A stretch of 39,439 bases of DNA from DATDMG01 sp036518955 (GCA_036518955.1 DATDMG010000139.1:1-39439); one strand, 5' to 3'; shown: positions 1 through 7,356, counted from the first letter of the stretch. The notes: generated by a model not told the origin, from the letters alone. Translations and numbers: made by a program.

Positions 1-122
1 AGGCCGGGCAGGATGCCGCCCGGGCGTTCGTGATCTGGGGCTTCACGGTCTGGCTACGCACGTCCCGTACCGTCACACCGGCGATCGCCGGTGTCCCGAC
101 CCCTGAGGAGGTGGGCCGGTGA
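1..122 (+). CDS. 3' end of an upstream gene, possibly the riboflavin transporter RibM/PnuC type
   Basis: An open frame runs from the window edge (first full codon at base 3) to a TGA at 120-122, giving about 39 C-terminal residues. The visible part has an aromatic, hydrophobic stretch (FVIWGFTVWLRT) and then a polar tail, consistent with the last membrane helix of a transporter. Its stop overlaps the GTG start of ribBA in a GTGA, so it belongs to the same operon. In Streptomyces rib operons the gene between riboflavin synthase and ribA is ribM, a PnuC-family riboflavin transporter; that assignment here rests on position and hydrophobicity only. Too little sequence is present for a family match. 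Confidence 0.5.
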   Translation, partial: AGQDAARAFVIWGFTVWLRTSRTVTPAIAGVPTPEEVGR

Positions 123-1408
123 CCAGCACCGTGCCGCCGTCGCCCGTGCCCGCCGCCGTCCCGGAGCCGGCGGTCCGCCTGGACCGGGTGGAGGACGCCC
201 TGGCCGCCCTCCACGGCGGCCTGCCGGTGATCGTGGTGGACGACGCGGACCGGGAGAACGAGGGCGACGTCGTCCTGGCCGCCGAGCACGCGACCCCGCA
301 GTGGGTGGCCTGGACCGTACGGCACACCTCCGGCCTGCTCTGCGCGCCCATGCCGGAGGCCCTCGCCGACGCGCTCGAGCTGCCGCCGATGGTCGAGCGC
401 AACCAGGACCGTCGCGGCACCGCCTACACCGTCTCGGTCGACGCCCGCGAGGGGGTGACGACCGGGATCAGCGCCGCTGACCGGGCCCGGACGGCGCGCC
501 TGCTCGCCGACCCCGGGACGACGCCGGGTGATCTCGTCCGGCCCGGGCACCTGTTCCCGCTGCGGGCCCGGGACGGCGGGGTGCTGGAGCGGCGGGGGCA
601 CACCGAGGCCGCCGTCGACCTCTGCCGGCTCGCCGGGCTGGCCCCGGTCGGGGTGATCGCGGAGCTCGTCGACGACGACGGCACGATGATGCGGCTGCCG
701 GCGATGCGCCGGCTCGCCGACACCCGCGGGCTGCCGGTCATCAGCGTCGAGGCCCTGGCGGACCACCGCCTCCGGCACGAGGCCCCGGCCGGGCCGCCGC
801 CCGTGCTCGCGGCCCGGGTGAGCCGGGTCGCGCGCACCCAGCTCCCCACCCGGCACGGCCGGCTGACCGCCGTCGGGTACCGGGACCAGGTGACCGGCGC
901 CGAGCACGTGGCCCTGGTGTGCGGTACGCCGTCGCCGGGTGCGCTGGTCCGGGTGCACTCGGAATGCCTCACCGGTGACTCCTTCGGCTCGCTCCGCTGC
1001 GACTGCGGTCCCCAGCTCGACGCCGCCCTGGCGGCGATCAGCGGCCCGGACGGCGGTGCCGTGGTGTACCTGCGCGGGCACGAGGGCCGTGGGATCGGCC
1101 TGCTCGCCAAACTGACCGCCTACTCGCTGCAGGACGGCGGGCTGGACACGGTGGCGGCGAACCTGCAGCAGGGGCTCCCGGCAGACGCCCGGGAGTACGG
1201 TGCCGCGGCCGCCATCCTCGCCGACCTGGGGCTGGGCGCCGTCCGGTTGCTCACGAACAACCCCGCCAAGGTCGCCGGACTGCGGGCGGCCGGAGTGGAC
1301 GTCGTGGAGCGGGTGCCGCTGCACGTCGGTGCCGGCCCGCTGAACCAGAGCTACCTGCGCGCCAAGCGCGATCTGATGGGGCACCTGATCGAGGAGGTGG
1401 CGTCGTGA
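119..1408 (+). CDS. ribBA: Bifunctional 3,4-dihydroxy-2-butanone-4-phosphate synthase / GTP cyclohydrolase II
   Basis: Cytosolic enzyme supplying both riboflavin precursors: ribulose 5-phosphate to dihydroxybutanone phosphate, and GTP to the diaminopyrimidine. Residues about 20-220 are the RibB domain, with DDADRENEGD at 41-50, TGIS at 115-118 and the RxGHTEA block at 159-164. Residues about 235-425 are the RibA domain, with the zinc cysteines C283, C294 and C296 in ECLTGDSFGSLRCDCG, HEGRGIGL at 321-328 and LTNNPAKV at 378-385. The usual DTVEAN block reads DTVAAN (343-348). Length 429 is normal for the fusion. The start is GTG 119, with GAGGAGG at 105-111 seven bases upstream. Its stop overlaps ribH, so translation is probably coupled. 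Confidence 0.97.
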   Translation: MTSTVPPSPVPAAVPEPAVRLDRVEDALAALHGGLPVIVVDDADRENEGDVVLAAEHATPQWVAWTVRHTSGLLCAPMPEALADALELPPMVERNQDRRGTAYTVSVDAREGVTTGISAADRARTARLLADPGTTPGDLVRPGHLFPLRARDGGVLERRGHTEAAVDLCRLAGLAPVGVIAELVDDDGTMMRLPAMRRLADTRGLPVISVEALADHRLRHEAPAGPPPVLAARVSRVARTQLPTRHGRLTAVGYRDQVTGAEHVALVCGTPSPGALVRVHSECLTGDSFGSLRCDCGPQLDAALAAISGPDGGAVVYLRGHEGRGIGLLAKLTAYSLQDGGLDTVAANLQQGLPADAREYGAAAAILADLGLGAVRLLTNNPAKVAGLRAAGVDVVERVPLHVGAGPLNQSYLRAKRDLMGHLIEEVAS

Positions 1409-1884
1409 GCGGCGCGGGAGCACCGGTCATCGGGGTCGACGGCAGCGGCCTGCGGGTGGCCGTGGTGGCCGCGTCGTGGCACGCCCAGGTGATGGCCGGG
1501 CTGCGGGACGGCGCTCGGCGGGCGCTCGCGGAGGCCGGGGTCGTCGACGTCATCGAGATCACCGTGCCGGGGACCTTCGAGCTGCCGGTCGCCGCCGCCC
1601 GACTCGTGGCGGACGGGGTGGACGCGGTGGTCGCGCTCGGGGTCGTCGTCCGGGGCGGGACGCCGCACTTCGAGTACGTCTGCGACGCGGCCACGTCCGG
1701 CCTCACCCAGGTCGCGGTCCGCACCGGCGTGCCGATCGGTTTCGGTGTCCTCACCTGTGACACCGACGAACAGGCCTATCAGCGGTCGGGCCTGCCGGGA
1801 GCCAAGGAGGACAAAGGGTACGAGGCGGCGACGGCGGCGGTGGCCACGGCGGTGGCCCTGCGGGCCTTCCCGGCACCGCGCTGA
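1405..1884 (+). CDS. ribH: 6,7-dimethyl-8-ribityllumazine synthase
   Basis: Condenses the ribitylaminopyrimidine with dihydroxybutanone phosphate, the step before riboflavin synthase; family members assemble as pentamers or 60-mers in the cytosol. The 159-residue protein carries the diagnostic blocks in order: SWH near 24-26 (where many homologues have RFN), PGTFELP at 55-61, GVVVRGGTPHFEYV at 79-92 with the catalytic-type His88, and FGVLTCDTDEQA followed by KEDKGYEAA. The GTG start at 1405 overlaps the ribBA stop in GTGA and has GAGGAGG at 1391-1397. It is the last visible gene of the rib operon; the next gene begins only after a palindrome-containing gap. Confidence 0.97.
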   Translation: MSGAGAPVIGVDGSGLRVAVVAASWHAQVMAGLRDGARRALAEAGVVDVIEITVPGTFELPVAAARLVADGVDAVVALGVVVRGGTPHFEYVCDAATSGLTQVAVRTGVPIGFGVLTCDTDEQAYQRSGLPGAKEDKGYEAATAAVATAVALRAFPAPR

Positions 1885-1911
1885 CCACGGCGGGAGTTCC
1901 GCGAGGAGCCG

Positions 1912-1944
1912 CCAGAAGTTGAGCCGTTAAGGCTCAACTTCTGG
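1912..1944. promoter_or_regulatory. Perfect 14-bp inverted repeat with HAIR (HspR operator) geometry upstream of hsp20
   Basis: Arms 1912-1925 and 1931-1944 are perfect complements around a 5-base centre GTTAA. Inside them TTGAG (1919-1923), nine bases, then CTCAA (1933-1937) reproduces the spacing of the actinobacterial HAIR element (CTTGAGT-N7-ACTCAAG) bound by the heat-shock repressor HspR. A smaller palindrome, GGGAATTTCCC, follows at 1943-1953. There is no T-tract after the repeat, so a factor-independent terminator for the rib operon is less likely. The position about 100 bases before a small heat-shock gene supports an operator. HspR control is inferred; the geometry is seen. Confidence 0.72.
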
Positions 1945-2046
1945 GAATTTCCCGGGCTTCTCCGACGTCTGTACGGGTGTCGGTTGCGCCGGTCCGGGCC
2001 CCGCCGGTCCGGGTCGGCGGACGTCGTGACGATGGAGGAACATCCC

Positions 2047-2514
2047 ATGGCCAAGAACGTGCCCGCTGTCCGGTCGTCGAGGTCCCTCGCCGGGTGGCCC
2101 CCCTTCCGCGAGTTCGATGACCTCCACGAGCGTTTCAACCAGCTCGTCAACACGGTGTTCGGGTCCCCCGTGGCCGGCTCCGTGCTGGGCTGGACCCCGC
2201 CCGCGGACTTCACCGAGACCGAGGACGCCTACCTGCTCGAGGTGGAGCTGCCGGGGGTGAAGCGCGAGGACATCACCGTCGAGGCGACCGGGAACAGCGT
2301 CGCGATCAGCGGCGAGCTGTGCAGCCAGGAGGAGCGGACCGGACTGGTCCGCTCGCACACCCGACACTCGGGCCGCTTCGAGTACCGCACCAGCCTCCCC
2401 ACCGAGGCGAACCCGGATCAGATCAGTGCCGAGCTCGCCGACGGCGTGCTCACCGTCCGAGTGCCGAAGAGCGAGGCCGCCAAGCCCCGCCGGATCGAGA
2501 TCATCAGCCGCTGA
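2047..2514 (+). CDS. Hsp20/alpha-crystallin family small heat-shock protein
   Basis: ATP-independent holdase of 155 residues that binds unfolding cytosolic proteins. After a short N-terminal arm rich in R/S/P, an alpha-crystallin domain begins near WTPPADFTETEDAYLLEVEL and runs to the C-terminal GVLTVRVPK, the typical A-x-x-x-GVL signature; the protein ends IEIISR, resembling the I-x-I/V tail that caps oligomers. I place the start at ATG 2047 because GGAGG at 2034-2038 is well spaced; the frame stays open upstream to 1984, but those codons look like leader sequence. The HAIR-like palindrome upstream suggests heat-shock repression. It is monocistronic: a hairpin follows and the next gene has its own promoter. 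Confidence 0.93.
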   Translation: MAKNVPAVRSSRSLAGWPPFREFDDLHERFNQLVNTVFGSPVAGSVLGWTPPADFTETEDAYLLEVELPGVKREDITVEATGNSVAISGELCSQEERTGLVRSHTRHSGRFEYRTSLPTEANPDQISAELADGVLTVRVPKSEAAKPRRIEIISR

Positions 2515-2563
2515 CGGCGGCTCCCGGCCGCTCACGGCGGGGTTCCCGCCGGGCGCGCCGCCC

Positions 2564-2618
2564 ATCCCGATGGCCCGTCATCCCGATGGTCCGTCACCGT
2601 CCGGTGGCGGACCATCGG
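2564..2618. terminator. Tandem 16-bp repeat running into a strong hairpin between hsp20 and hisE
   Basis: Two adjacent 16-base units at 2564-2579 and 2580-2595 differ by one base (C to T). The second unit forms the left arm of a hairpin: 2583-2598 pairs with 2603-2618, sixteen pairs with a single G-U, around the loop GTCC. No U-tract follows, which is common for actinobacterial stem-loop terminators. It probably ends the hsp20 transcript before the hisE promoter. Confidence 0.6.
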
Positions 2619-2695
2619 CGCGCGCCGGACCTCCGGCGGGAGCCGGGCCCGCCGACGCGGGTGACCGCCGGCGCCTGCGGCCGCCCGCCACCCCG

Positions 2696-2701
2696 TAGCC
2701 T
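2696..2701 (+). promoter_or_regulatory. -10 box of a probable leaderless promoter for hisE
   Basis: TAGCCT fits the TANNNT pattern and ends seven bases before the GTG start of hisE at 2709, so transcription would begin at or next to the start codon. No Shine-Dalgarno sequence is present before this GTG, which agrees with a leaderless message. No good -35 is visible. Confidence 0.6.
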
Positions 2702-2708
2702 TGGCCGG

Positions 2709-2972
2709 GTGAAGACCTTCGACGCGCTGTTCGCCGAGCTCGCGCAGCGCGCGCGGACCCGGCCCGCCGGGTCCGGCACGGTGGCGGCTCTGGACGCCGG
2801 CGTCCACACGATCGGCAAGAATATCGTCGAGGAGGCGGCGGAGGTGTGGATGGCGGCCGAGCACGAGAGCCCGGAGCGGGCCGCGGAGGAGATCTCCCAG
2901 CTCCTCTACCACCTGCAGGTGCTGATGCTCGCCACCGGGCTGTCCCTGGACGACGTCTACCGCTACCTCTGA
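2709..2972 (+). CDS. hisE: Phosphoribosyl-ATP pyrophosphatase
   Basis: Second step of histidine biosynthesis: hydrolyses phosphoribosyl-ATP to phosphoribosyl-AMP and pyrophosphate. The 87-residue stand-alone protein shows the MazG-like metal-binding fold pattern of HisE: KTFDALFAEL at the start, SGTVAALDAGVHTIGKN, then EEAAEVWMAAEHES and AAEEISQLLYHLQVLM, whose acidic residues bind magnesium. The usual GKK before IVEEAAE reads GKN. The GTG start has no ribosome site but a -10 box at leaderless distance. hisG follows 27 bases downstream, the common actinobacterial hisE-hisG pair kept apart from the main his cluster. Confidence 0.96.
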   Translation: MKTFDALFAELAQRARTRPAGSGTVAALDAGVHTIGKNIVEEAAEVWMAAEHESPERAAEEISQLLYHLQVLMLATGLSLDDVYRYL

Positions 2973-2999
2973 CCGACCCGACCGCCGGGAGGAACTGCC

Positions 3000-3845
3000 G
3001 TGTTGCGCGTCGCCGTGCCGAACAAGGGCTCCCTGTCGGAGGAGTCCGCCTCGATGCTGCGGGAGGCCGGGTACCGGCAGCGTCGTGACTCCCGCGAGCT
3101 GGTGTTCGTCGACCAGGACAACGACGTCGAATTCTTCTTCCTGCGCCCGCGGGACATCGCCGTGTACGTCGGGGCCGGAACGCTCGATGTCGGGATCACC
3201 GGACGCGACCTGCTGCTGGACTCCGGGGCCGCGGCGGAGGAGATCCTGCAGCTCGGCTTCGCGTCGTCCACGTTCCGGTTCGCGGCGCGGCCCGGGACGG
3301 TCCCCACCGTCGGCGACCTGGAGGGCCGCCGGATCGCGACGAGCTACGCCGGCCTGGTGGAGCGCTACCTGGCCGACCGGGGCGTGCGGGCCACGGTGGT
3401 GCGGCTGGACGGTGCGGTGGAGACCGCCGTCCAACTGGGCGTCGCCGACGTCATCGCGGACGTCGTGGAGACGGGCAGCACGCTCCGGGCGGCCGGGTTG
3501 GAGATCTTCGGCGAGCCGATCCTGCGGTCGACCGCCGTCCTGGTGCGCCCGTCCGCCGCGGCGCCGGACCCCACGGTCGACGTCCTGGTCCGCCGGCTGC
3601 AGGGGGTGCTGGTCGCCCGGCAGTACGTGCTGATGGACTACGACGTGCGGGTCGAACTCGTCGAGAAGGCCTGCGAGATCACCCCGGGGCTGGAGTCGCC
3701 GACGGTGTCCCCGCTGCACGACCCGGGCTGGGTGGCCGTCCGGGCGATGGTCCGCCGGGACGCCACCAACCAGGTCATGGACGACCTGTGGGGGCTGGGT
3801 GCGCGGGCCATCCTGGTCACCGGCATCCACGCCTGCCGGCTGTGA
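3000..3845 (+). CDS. hisG: ATP phosphoribosyltransferase, long form
   Basis: Commits PRPP and ATP to histidine synthesis and is the feedback-inhibited step. At 281 residues it is the long form: two type II periplasmic-binding-like lobes with RVAVPNKGSL at 3-12 and DVGITGRDLLLDSG, followed by a C-terminal ACT-like regulatory domain (about 210-281) ending in a GARAILVTGIHACRL-type tail. Histidine binding to that domain is known for the family. GGAGG at 2988-2992 places the start at GTG 3000; TTG 3003 is a weaker alternative. The stop overlaps the following gene in GTGA. No HisZ is needed by the long form. Confidence 0.97.
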   Translation: MLRVAVPNKGSLSEESASMLREAGYRQRRDSRELVFVDQDNDVEFFFLRPRDIAVYVGAGTLDVGITGRDLLLDSGAAAEEILQLGFASSTFRFAARPGTVPTVGDLEGRRIATSYAGLVERYLADRGVRATVVRLDGAVETAVQLGVADVIADVVETGSTLRAAGLEIFGEPILRSTAVLVRPSAAAPDPTVDVLVRRLQGVLVARQYVLMDYDVRVELVEKACEITPGLESPTVSPLHDPGWVAVRAMVRRDATNQVMDDLWGLGARAILVTGIHACRL

Positions 3846-4324
3846 CGGGCGCGCCGATGGGCGCGGACGAGCACCTGGCCGAGCTGCACCGGTCGTTCCG
3901 GCCGGTGCGCGGGCCCCGGGTCGCTGTCGCGGTCGGGGTCGCCCAGGGCCTGGTGCTCGGGTACGTGGCCGTGGCGATGTCCTCGTCCGGCCCGGAGGCG
4001 GCCCACTGGTGGGACCGGCTCGGCGTCCTGCTGGTGGCGACCGCGATCGGCGCGACGCTGTGGCGGTTCGCCCGGCTCGCCGCGTTCCCGGACGACGGCG
4101 GCCTGGTCGTCCGGAACCTGTCGGCGGACCGGCGGCTGGCCTGGCCCGAGATCGTGCACGTCCGGTTCGGGGACGGCGACCCGTGGGTGACGCTCGACCT
4201 CGCGGACGGCGACACCCTCGCCGTGATGGCGGTGCAGCGCGCCGACGGTCCGCGTTCCCGGCGCGAGGCCGGCCGGCTCGCGACGCTGGTCGCCCTGCAC
4301 TCGCGGACGGACCGGAACGACTGA
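3842..4324 (+). CDS. PH-domain membrane protein downstream of hisG
   Basis: A 160-residue protein whose GTG start overlaps the hisG stop (GTGA at 3842-3845), so it is translated with hisG. Two hydrophobic helices (about residues 25-45 and 57-75) precede a soluble part in which DDGGLVVRNLSADRRLAWPE resembles the start of bacterial PH-like (bPH_6) domains, with a W-x-E-I-x-x-V-x-F strand typical of them. Such proteins commonly follow hisG in actinobacteria; their function is unknown, and a role in histidine synthesis is not implied. ATG 3857 is an alternative start. Confidence 0.82.
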   Translation: MTGAPMGADEHLAELHRSFRPVRGPRVAVAVGVAQGLVLGYVAVAMSSSGPEAAHWWDRLGVLLVATAIGATLWRFARLAAFPDDGGLVVRNLSADRRLAWPEIVHVRFGDGDPWVTLDLADGDTLAVMAVQRADGPRSRREAGRLATLVALHSRTDRND

Positions 4325-4354
4325 CCGCGGGGGCGCCGTCCCGGTCCGGCGGGG

Positions 4355-5116
4355 TCAGCCGATCGCCTTGTCGATCGCCGCCTTGAGCTTGTCCGGTGCG
4401 TAGTCGGTGATCTGGGTGCCGTTGACAAGGATCGTCGGAGTGCTGTTGTACTTCTTGGTGAAGTCGTCCGTGACCTTGGCCAGCCAGCCCTTGAACTTCT
4501 GCGAGGTGATCGCCTGCTCGACGGCCGCCTTCGGCACACCGGCCTGCGCCGCGATGTCCAGCAGCTGTGCGTCGGCCAGCCCGGCGCTGCCCTCCTCCGG
4601 CTGGGCCTTGAACAACGCGTCGTGGAAGGCCATGTACTTGTCCGGGGCGACATTCAGCACGGCGGCGGCCGCCGACCCGGCCCGGGTCGAGTAGTTCGTC
4701 GTCGACGCCCGGTCGAGGATCGCGACCGGCCGGTAGACGATCTTGATCTTGCCCTGGTCCGCGTAGGACCGCAGCATGGCGCTGTCCGTCTCCTCGAACC
4801 GCTGGCAGGCCGGGCACTGGAAGTCCTCGTACGTGGTCACCGTCACCGTGGCCGCGGGCTTGCCGTAGAGGACGCCGGACAGGCCGTCGGTCGCGGTGTA
4901 CAGGTTGGCCGGTGGCGCCGCGGCCGCCGCCTCCCGCCGCTTCTGCTGCGCGTTGAGGGTGCGCACCAGGACGGTCATCCCGATGATGAGGGCCAGGAGG
5001 GCGAGGACGGACACCGCCACGGTGACGTTCCGTCGTCGGGCCTGCTGCCGCTCGGCCTCCTGACGGAGTTGTGCGGCCTTCTCCCGGGTGTTCTTGGCTT
5101 GGCGGGCGTTGCCCAT
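4355..5116 (-). CDS. Membrane-anchored DsbA-like thiol-disulfide protein (thioredoxin fold)
   Basis: A 253-residue protein with a charged, probably coiled N-terminal segment (4-30), one transmembrane helix (31-51) and an extracytoplasmic thioredoxin-fold domain of the DsbA/Thioredoxin_4 type. The redox motif CPAC lies at 101-104 in YEDFQCPACQRFE, and a cis-proline-type loop STPTILVNG lies near the C-terminus. It likely oxidises or reduces cysteines of secreted proteins. GAAGGAGAAGA precedes the ATG on the minus strand. The upstream MauE-family gene, 63 bases away on the same strand, encodes a probable redox partner. Family is clear; direction of electron flow cannot be read from sequence. Confidence 0.93.
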   Translation of the reverse strand: MGNARQAKNTREKAAQLRQEAERQQARRRNVTVAVSVLALLALIIGMTVLVRTLNAQQKRREAAAAAPPANLYTATDGLSGVLYGKPAATVTVTTYEDFQCPACQRFEETDSAMLRSYADQGKIKIVYRPVAILDRASTTNYSTRAGSAAAAVLNVAPDKYMAFHDALFKAQPEEGSAGLADAQLLDIAAQAGVPKAAVEQAITSQKFKGWLAKVTDDFTKKYNSTPTILVNGTQITDYAPDKLKAAIDKAIG

Positions 5117-5179
5117 CAGATGTCTTCTCCTTCGCGGCGGGCTGGGCCGCTGGGTCGCTGGGGTCGCGGCGGGAGCGGG

Positions 5180-5674
5180 TCAGGCCCGCGCGGTGGTGGG
5201 GGACGGCTGGAGGAACCGGTCGACCGCGACAGCGCTGCGCGGCCACCGAGCCAGGTAGAGCGCCACCAGCAGGAAACCGATGTCCCGCAGGATGTCTGTG
5301 ATGTAGCCGGGCACGGGGTCGGTGACCAGGGCACCGGTGTTGCCGAAGCAGCCGCACTCGATCGACAGCCCGCGGGCCCAGGCCTGGATGATCCCGCCGA
5401 GGAACATCACCATCATCGCCGCGGTGACGAGCGCGGCGAGGCGGGTCAGCAGTCCGGCGATGAGCAGGCCTGCCAGGGCCAGCTCGACCATGGGCAGCGC
5501 GTAGGCGAACGGGGTGACGACCGGATCGGGCAGGATCCGGAAGGCCCGGACGCTGAGGACCGTGCCGTCCCCGTCGATGAGTTTGGGCCAACCGGCCCAG
5601 ATGAAGACCCCGGCCAGGAACAGCCGGGCAGCGGTCGACAGCCAGGGCTGAGCGACCGCGAAGCGGTGGGTCAT
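5180..5674 (-). CDS. MauE/DoxX family membrane protein
   Basis: A 164-residue integral membrane protein with about four helices. The opening AARLFLAGVFIWAGWPKL matches the MauE/DoxX pattern (small-residue helix, then W/K). Between helices 3 and 4 is ECGCFG at 106-111, the paired-cysteine loop usual in MauE-like proteins. MauE members help form or maintain disulfides in exported proteins; placed directly upstream of a DsbA-like gene, this one probably shuttles electrons to or from it (inference). A GGGAG site precedes ATG. The gene lies between an unknown membrane protein and the DsbA gene, all transcribed leftward. Confidence 0.88.
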   Translation of the reverse strand: MTHRFAVAQPWLSTAARLFLAGVFIWAGWPKLIDGDGTVLSVRAFRILPDPVVTPFAYALPMVELALAGLLIAGLLTRLAALVTAAMMVMFLGGIIQAWARGLSIECGCFGNTGALVTDPVPGYITDILRDIGFLLVALYLARWPRSAVAVDRFLQPSPTTARA

Positions 5675-5729
5675 GGTGTCTCCCGGACGTGGGGATGGGC
5701 TGCGCGCCGGGGGGATCGGCCGGGCGCGG

Positions 5730-6413
5730 TCAGGGCGCGAAGGCGGCCACGCGGGGTGGGCCGCGCCAGGCGACCGGGCCGGGCAGCCACCCGTCCGTCA
5801 CCGCGGGGCGCGTCGTCCGGCGAGGGCGGCGCGGCGGGACGGCGCCGAGCGGCATCCGCGGAAGCCAGCGGAGCAGCGTCGCCGTCCGGGTGAGTACGCG
5901 CAGCAGGACGCCGGCCAGGCAGGTGAGCACCTCCTCGGCGAGCACGGCACGGCCCAGCAGCAGCCCGGTGAGCAGGGCCACGGCCGCGTTCCCGGCGAGG
6001 ATCGCCGCCGCCACGCCCAGCGCGGTCGCCGCGGTCACGGCGAGGCCGTCGACGGCCAGCGTGCCCGAGGGGCACGCGCCGTCCGTCCGGAGCACGGCCA
6101 GGTGCAGCCCGAGGGTGGCCGCCCGGCCGACCGCAGGGATACAGGCCGGCCCCTGGCCGGGTGCGCCGCTGGGCAGGACGGCGAGGACGGTGTGCGCGGC
6201 GAGCTGGGTCACGGCCGTGACCAAGGCGAGCCCCGCGGTGGTCCGGGTGGGTGCGACGGCGGCGACGGCCACGACGGCGAGCGTCACCCCGAGGCCCGCT
6301 GCCGCGCTCGCCGGGGCCCCGGTGACCACCAGGTGGGCGATCAGGGCCGCGGGCACGCCGATAGCCCCGATCGCCGCCGCCTGGGCGGCGCGGCGAGGCT
6401 CCCGCACGCTCAC
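5730..6413 (-). CDS. Polytopic membrane protein of unknown function, first gene of the leftward redox operon
   Basis: I do not recognise a family. The 227-residue product is very Ala/Val/Leu/Gly-rich with about five or six predicted helices, two cysteines in a loop (GPACIP and GACPSG), His residues next to or within helices (LAAHTV, LGLHLA) and a basic, Pro/Arg-rich C-terminal tail. The frame is open much further upstream, but I place the start at GTG 6413 because a -10 box (TACCCT on the minus strand, 6420-6425) ends six bases before it, as in other leaderless genes here. MauE and DsbA-like genes follow 55 and then 63 bases downstream, so a role linked to thiol redox is possible but unproven. 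Confidence 0.7.
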   Translation of the reverse strand: MSVREPRRAAQAAAIGAIGVPAALIAHLVVTGAPASAAAGLGVTLAVVAVAAVAPTRTTAGLALVTAVTQLAAHTVLAVLPSGAPGQGPACIPAVGRAATLGLHLAVLRTDGACPSGTLAVDGLAVTAATALGVAAAILAGNAAVALLTGLLLGRAVLAEEVLTCLAGVLLRVLTRTATLLRWLPRMPLGAVPPRRPRRTTRPAVTDGWLPGPVAWRGPPRVAAFAP

Positions 6414-6419
6414 CCGCCC

Positions 6420-6531
6420 AGGGTAACCCTCGCCTGGTCGACAGCCGGCCATCGGCAGGTAACGCCCCGCCCAGCCATGATCATTGAGCCCTGATCGTGC
6501 CGCCGTCCGGGCGGGGGCGGGGCGGTACGCT
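6420..6531. promoter_or_regulatory. Divergent leaderless promoters between the redox operon and hisF
   Basis: On the minus strand TACCCT (6420-6425) lies six bases before GTG 6413; on the plus strand TACGCT (6526-6531) lies six bases before GTG 6538. Neither start has a Shine-Dalgarno sequence. The 124 bases between the starts show no other gene. Confidence 0.6.
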
Positions 6532-6537
6532 GCGGGC

Positions 6538-7308
6538 GTGACGGTCTCCGTGCGCGTGATCCCGTGCCTGGACGTCGACGCCGGGCGGGTGGTCAAGGGC
6601 ATCAACTTCGCTGACCTGCGGGACGCCGGCGACCCGGTGGAGCTGGCGGCCCGGTACGACGCCGAGGGCGCGGACGAGCTGACCTTCCTCGACGTGACCG
6701 CGTCCTCGGACCGCCGGGAGACGATGTACGAGGTCGTGTCCCGGACGGCCGAGGAGGTCTTCATCCCGCTCACCGTGGGGGGCGGGGTTCGCACCGTGGC
6801 GGACGTCGACCGGCTGCTGCGGGCCGGTGCCGACAAGGTCGGCATCAACACCGCGGCGATCGCCCGGCCCGAGCTGATCAGTGAGGTCGCCGACCGGTTC
6901 GGGGCCCAGGTGCTGGTTCTGTCGGTGGATGCCCGGCGCTGCACGGGCGATGCCCGGACGCCGTCCGGTTACGAAGTCACCACGCACGGTGGGCGTCGTG
7001 GCACCGGGATCGACGCCGTCGAGTGGGCCCACCAGGCTGCCGGGCTCGGTGCCGGAGAGATCCTGCTGAACTCGATGGACGCCGACGGCACCAAGGCAGG
7101 ATTCGACCTCGGCATGCTGAGCGACGTCCGGGCGCGGGTCAACGTGCCGTTGATCGCCAGCGGCGGCGCCGGCGCGGTCGAGCACTTCCCGGCCGCCATC
7201 GACGCCGGGGCGGACGCCGTCCTGGCGGCGAGCGTCTTCCACTTCGGTGAGCTCACCGTCGGTCAGGTCAAGGCCGCCCTGCGCGAGCACGGCGTACCGG
7301 TGCGATGA
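6538..7308 (+). CDS. hisF: Imidazole glycerol phosphate synthase cyclase subunit
   Basis: With HisH it converts PRFAR and glutamine-derived ammonia into imidazole glycerol phosphate and AICAR. The 256-residue beta/alpha barrel begins MTVSVRVIPCLDVDAGRVVKG; catalytic-type Asp12 and Asp131 (LSVDARR) are in place, as are the phosphate-binding TVGGGVR (79-85), NSMDADGT (178-185) and ASGGAG (207-212) loops. I start at GTG 6538, not at the open upstream codons, because of protein alignment to the family and the leaderless -10 box. hisH and hisA are not in the window; hisF stands alone between divergent and convergent neighbours. Confidence 0.97.
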   Translation: MTVSVRVIPCLDVDAGRVVKGINFADLRDAGDPVELAARYDAEGADELTFLDVTASSDRRETMYEVVSRTAEEVFIPLTVGGGVRTVADVDRLLRAGADKVGINTAAIARPELISEVADRFGAQVLVLSVDARRCTGDARTPSGYEVTTHGGRRGTGIDAVEWAHQAAGLGAGEILLNSMDADGTKAGFDLGMLSDVRARVNVPLIASGGAGAVEHFPAAIDAGADAVLAASVFHFGELTVGQVKAALREHGVPVR

Positions 7309-7356
7309 CCGGGTCCGGGCCGGGGCCGGCCCGCCGCCGGGCCCCGCCCCGGGACC
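7309..7356. terminator. GC-rich inverted repeat between convergent hisF and the TIGR03085 gene
   Basis: The 48-base gap consists of G- and C-blocks in which GGGGCC near 7323-7328 can pair with GGCCCC near 7339-7344, in a longer imperfect stem. There is no T-tract. A bidirectional terminator fits the convergent arrangement, but alternative pairings are many. Confidence 0.35.

Noticed and set aside
1912..1944. Inverted repeat as intrinsic terminator of the rib operon
   Set aside because: No T-tract follows, and the TTGAG-N9-CTCAA spacing matches a heat-shock operator better; a dual role is not excluded.
2532..5591. Very long minus-strand open frame of about 1019 codons
   Set aside because: It crosses hisE, hisG and other genes with clear family matches; its composition is Arg/Pro/Gly-rich as expected for antisense frames in high-GC DNA.
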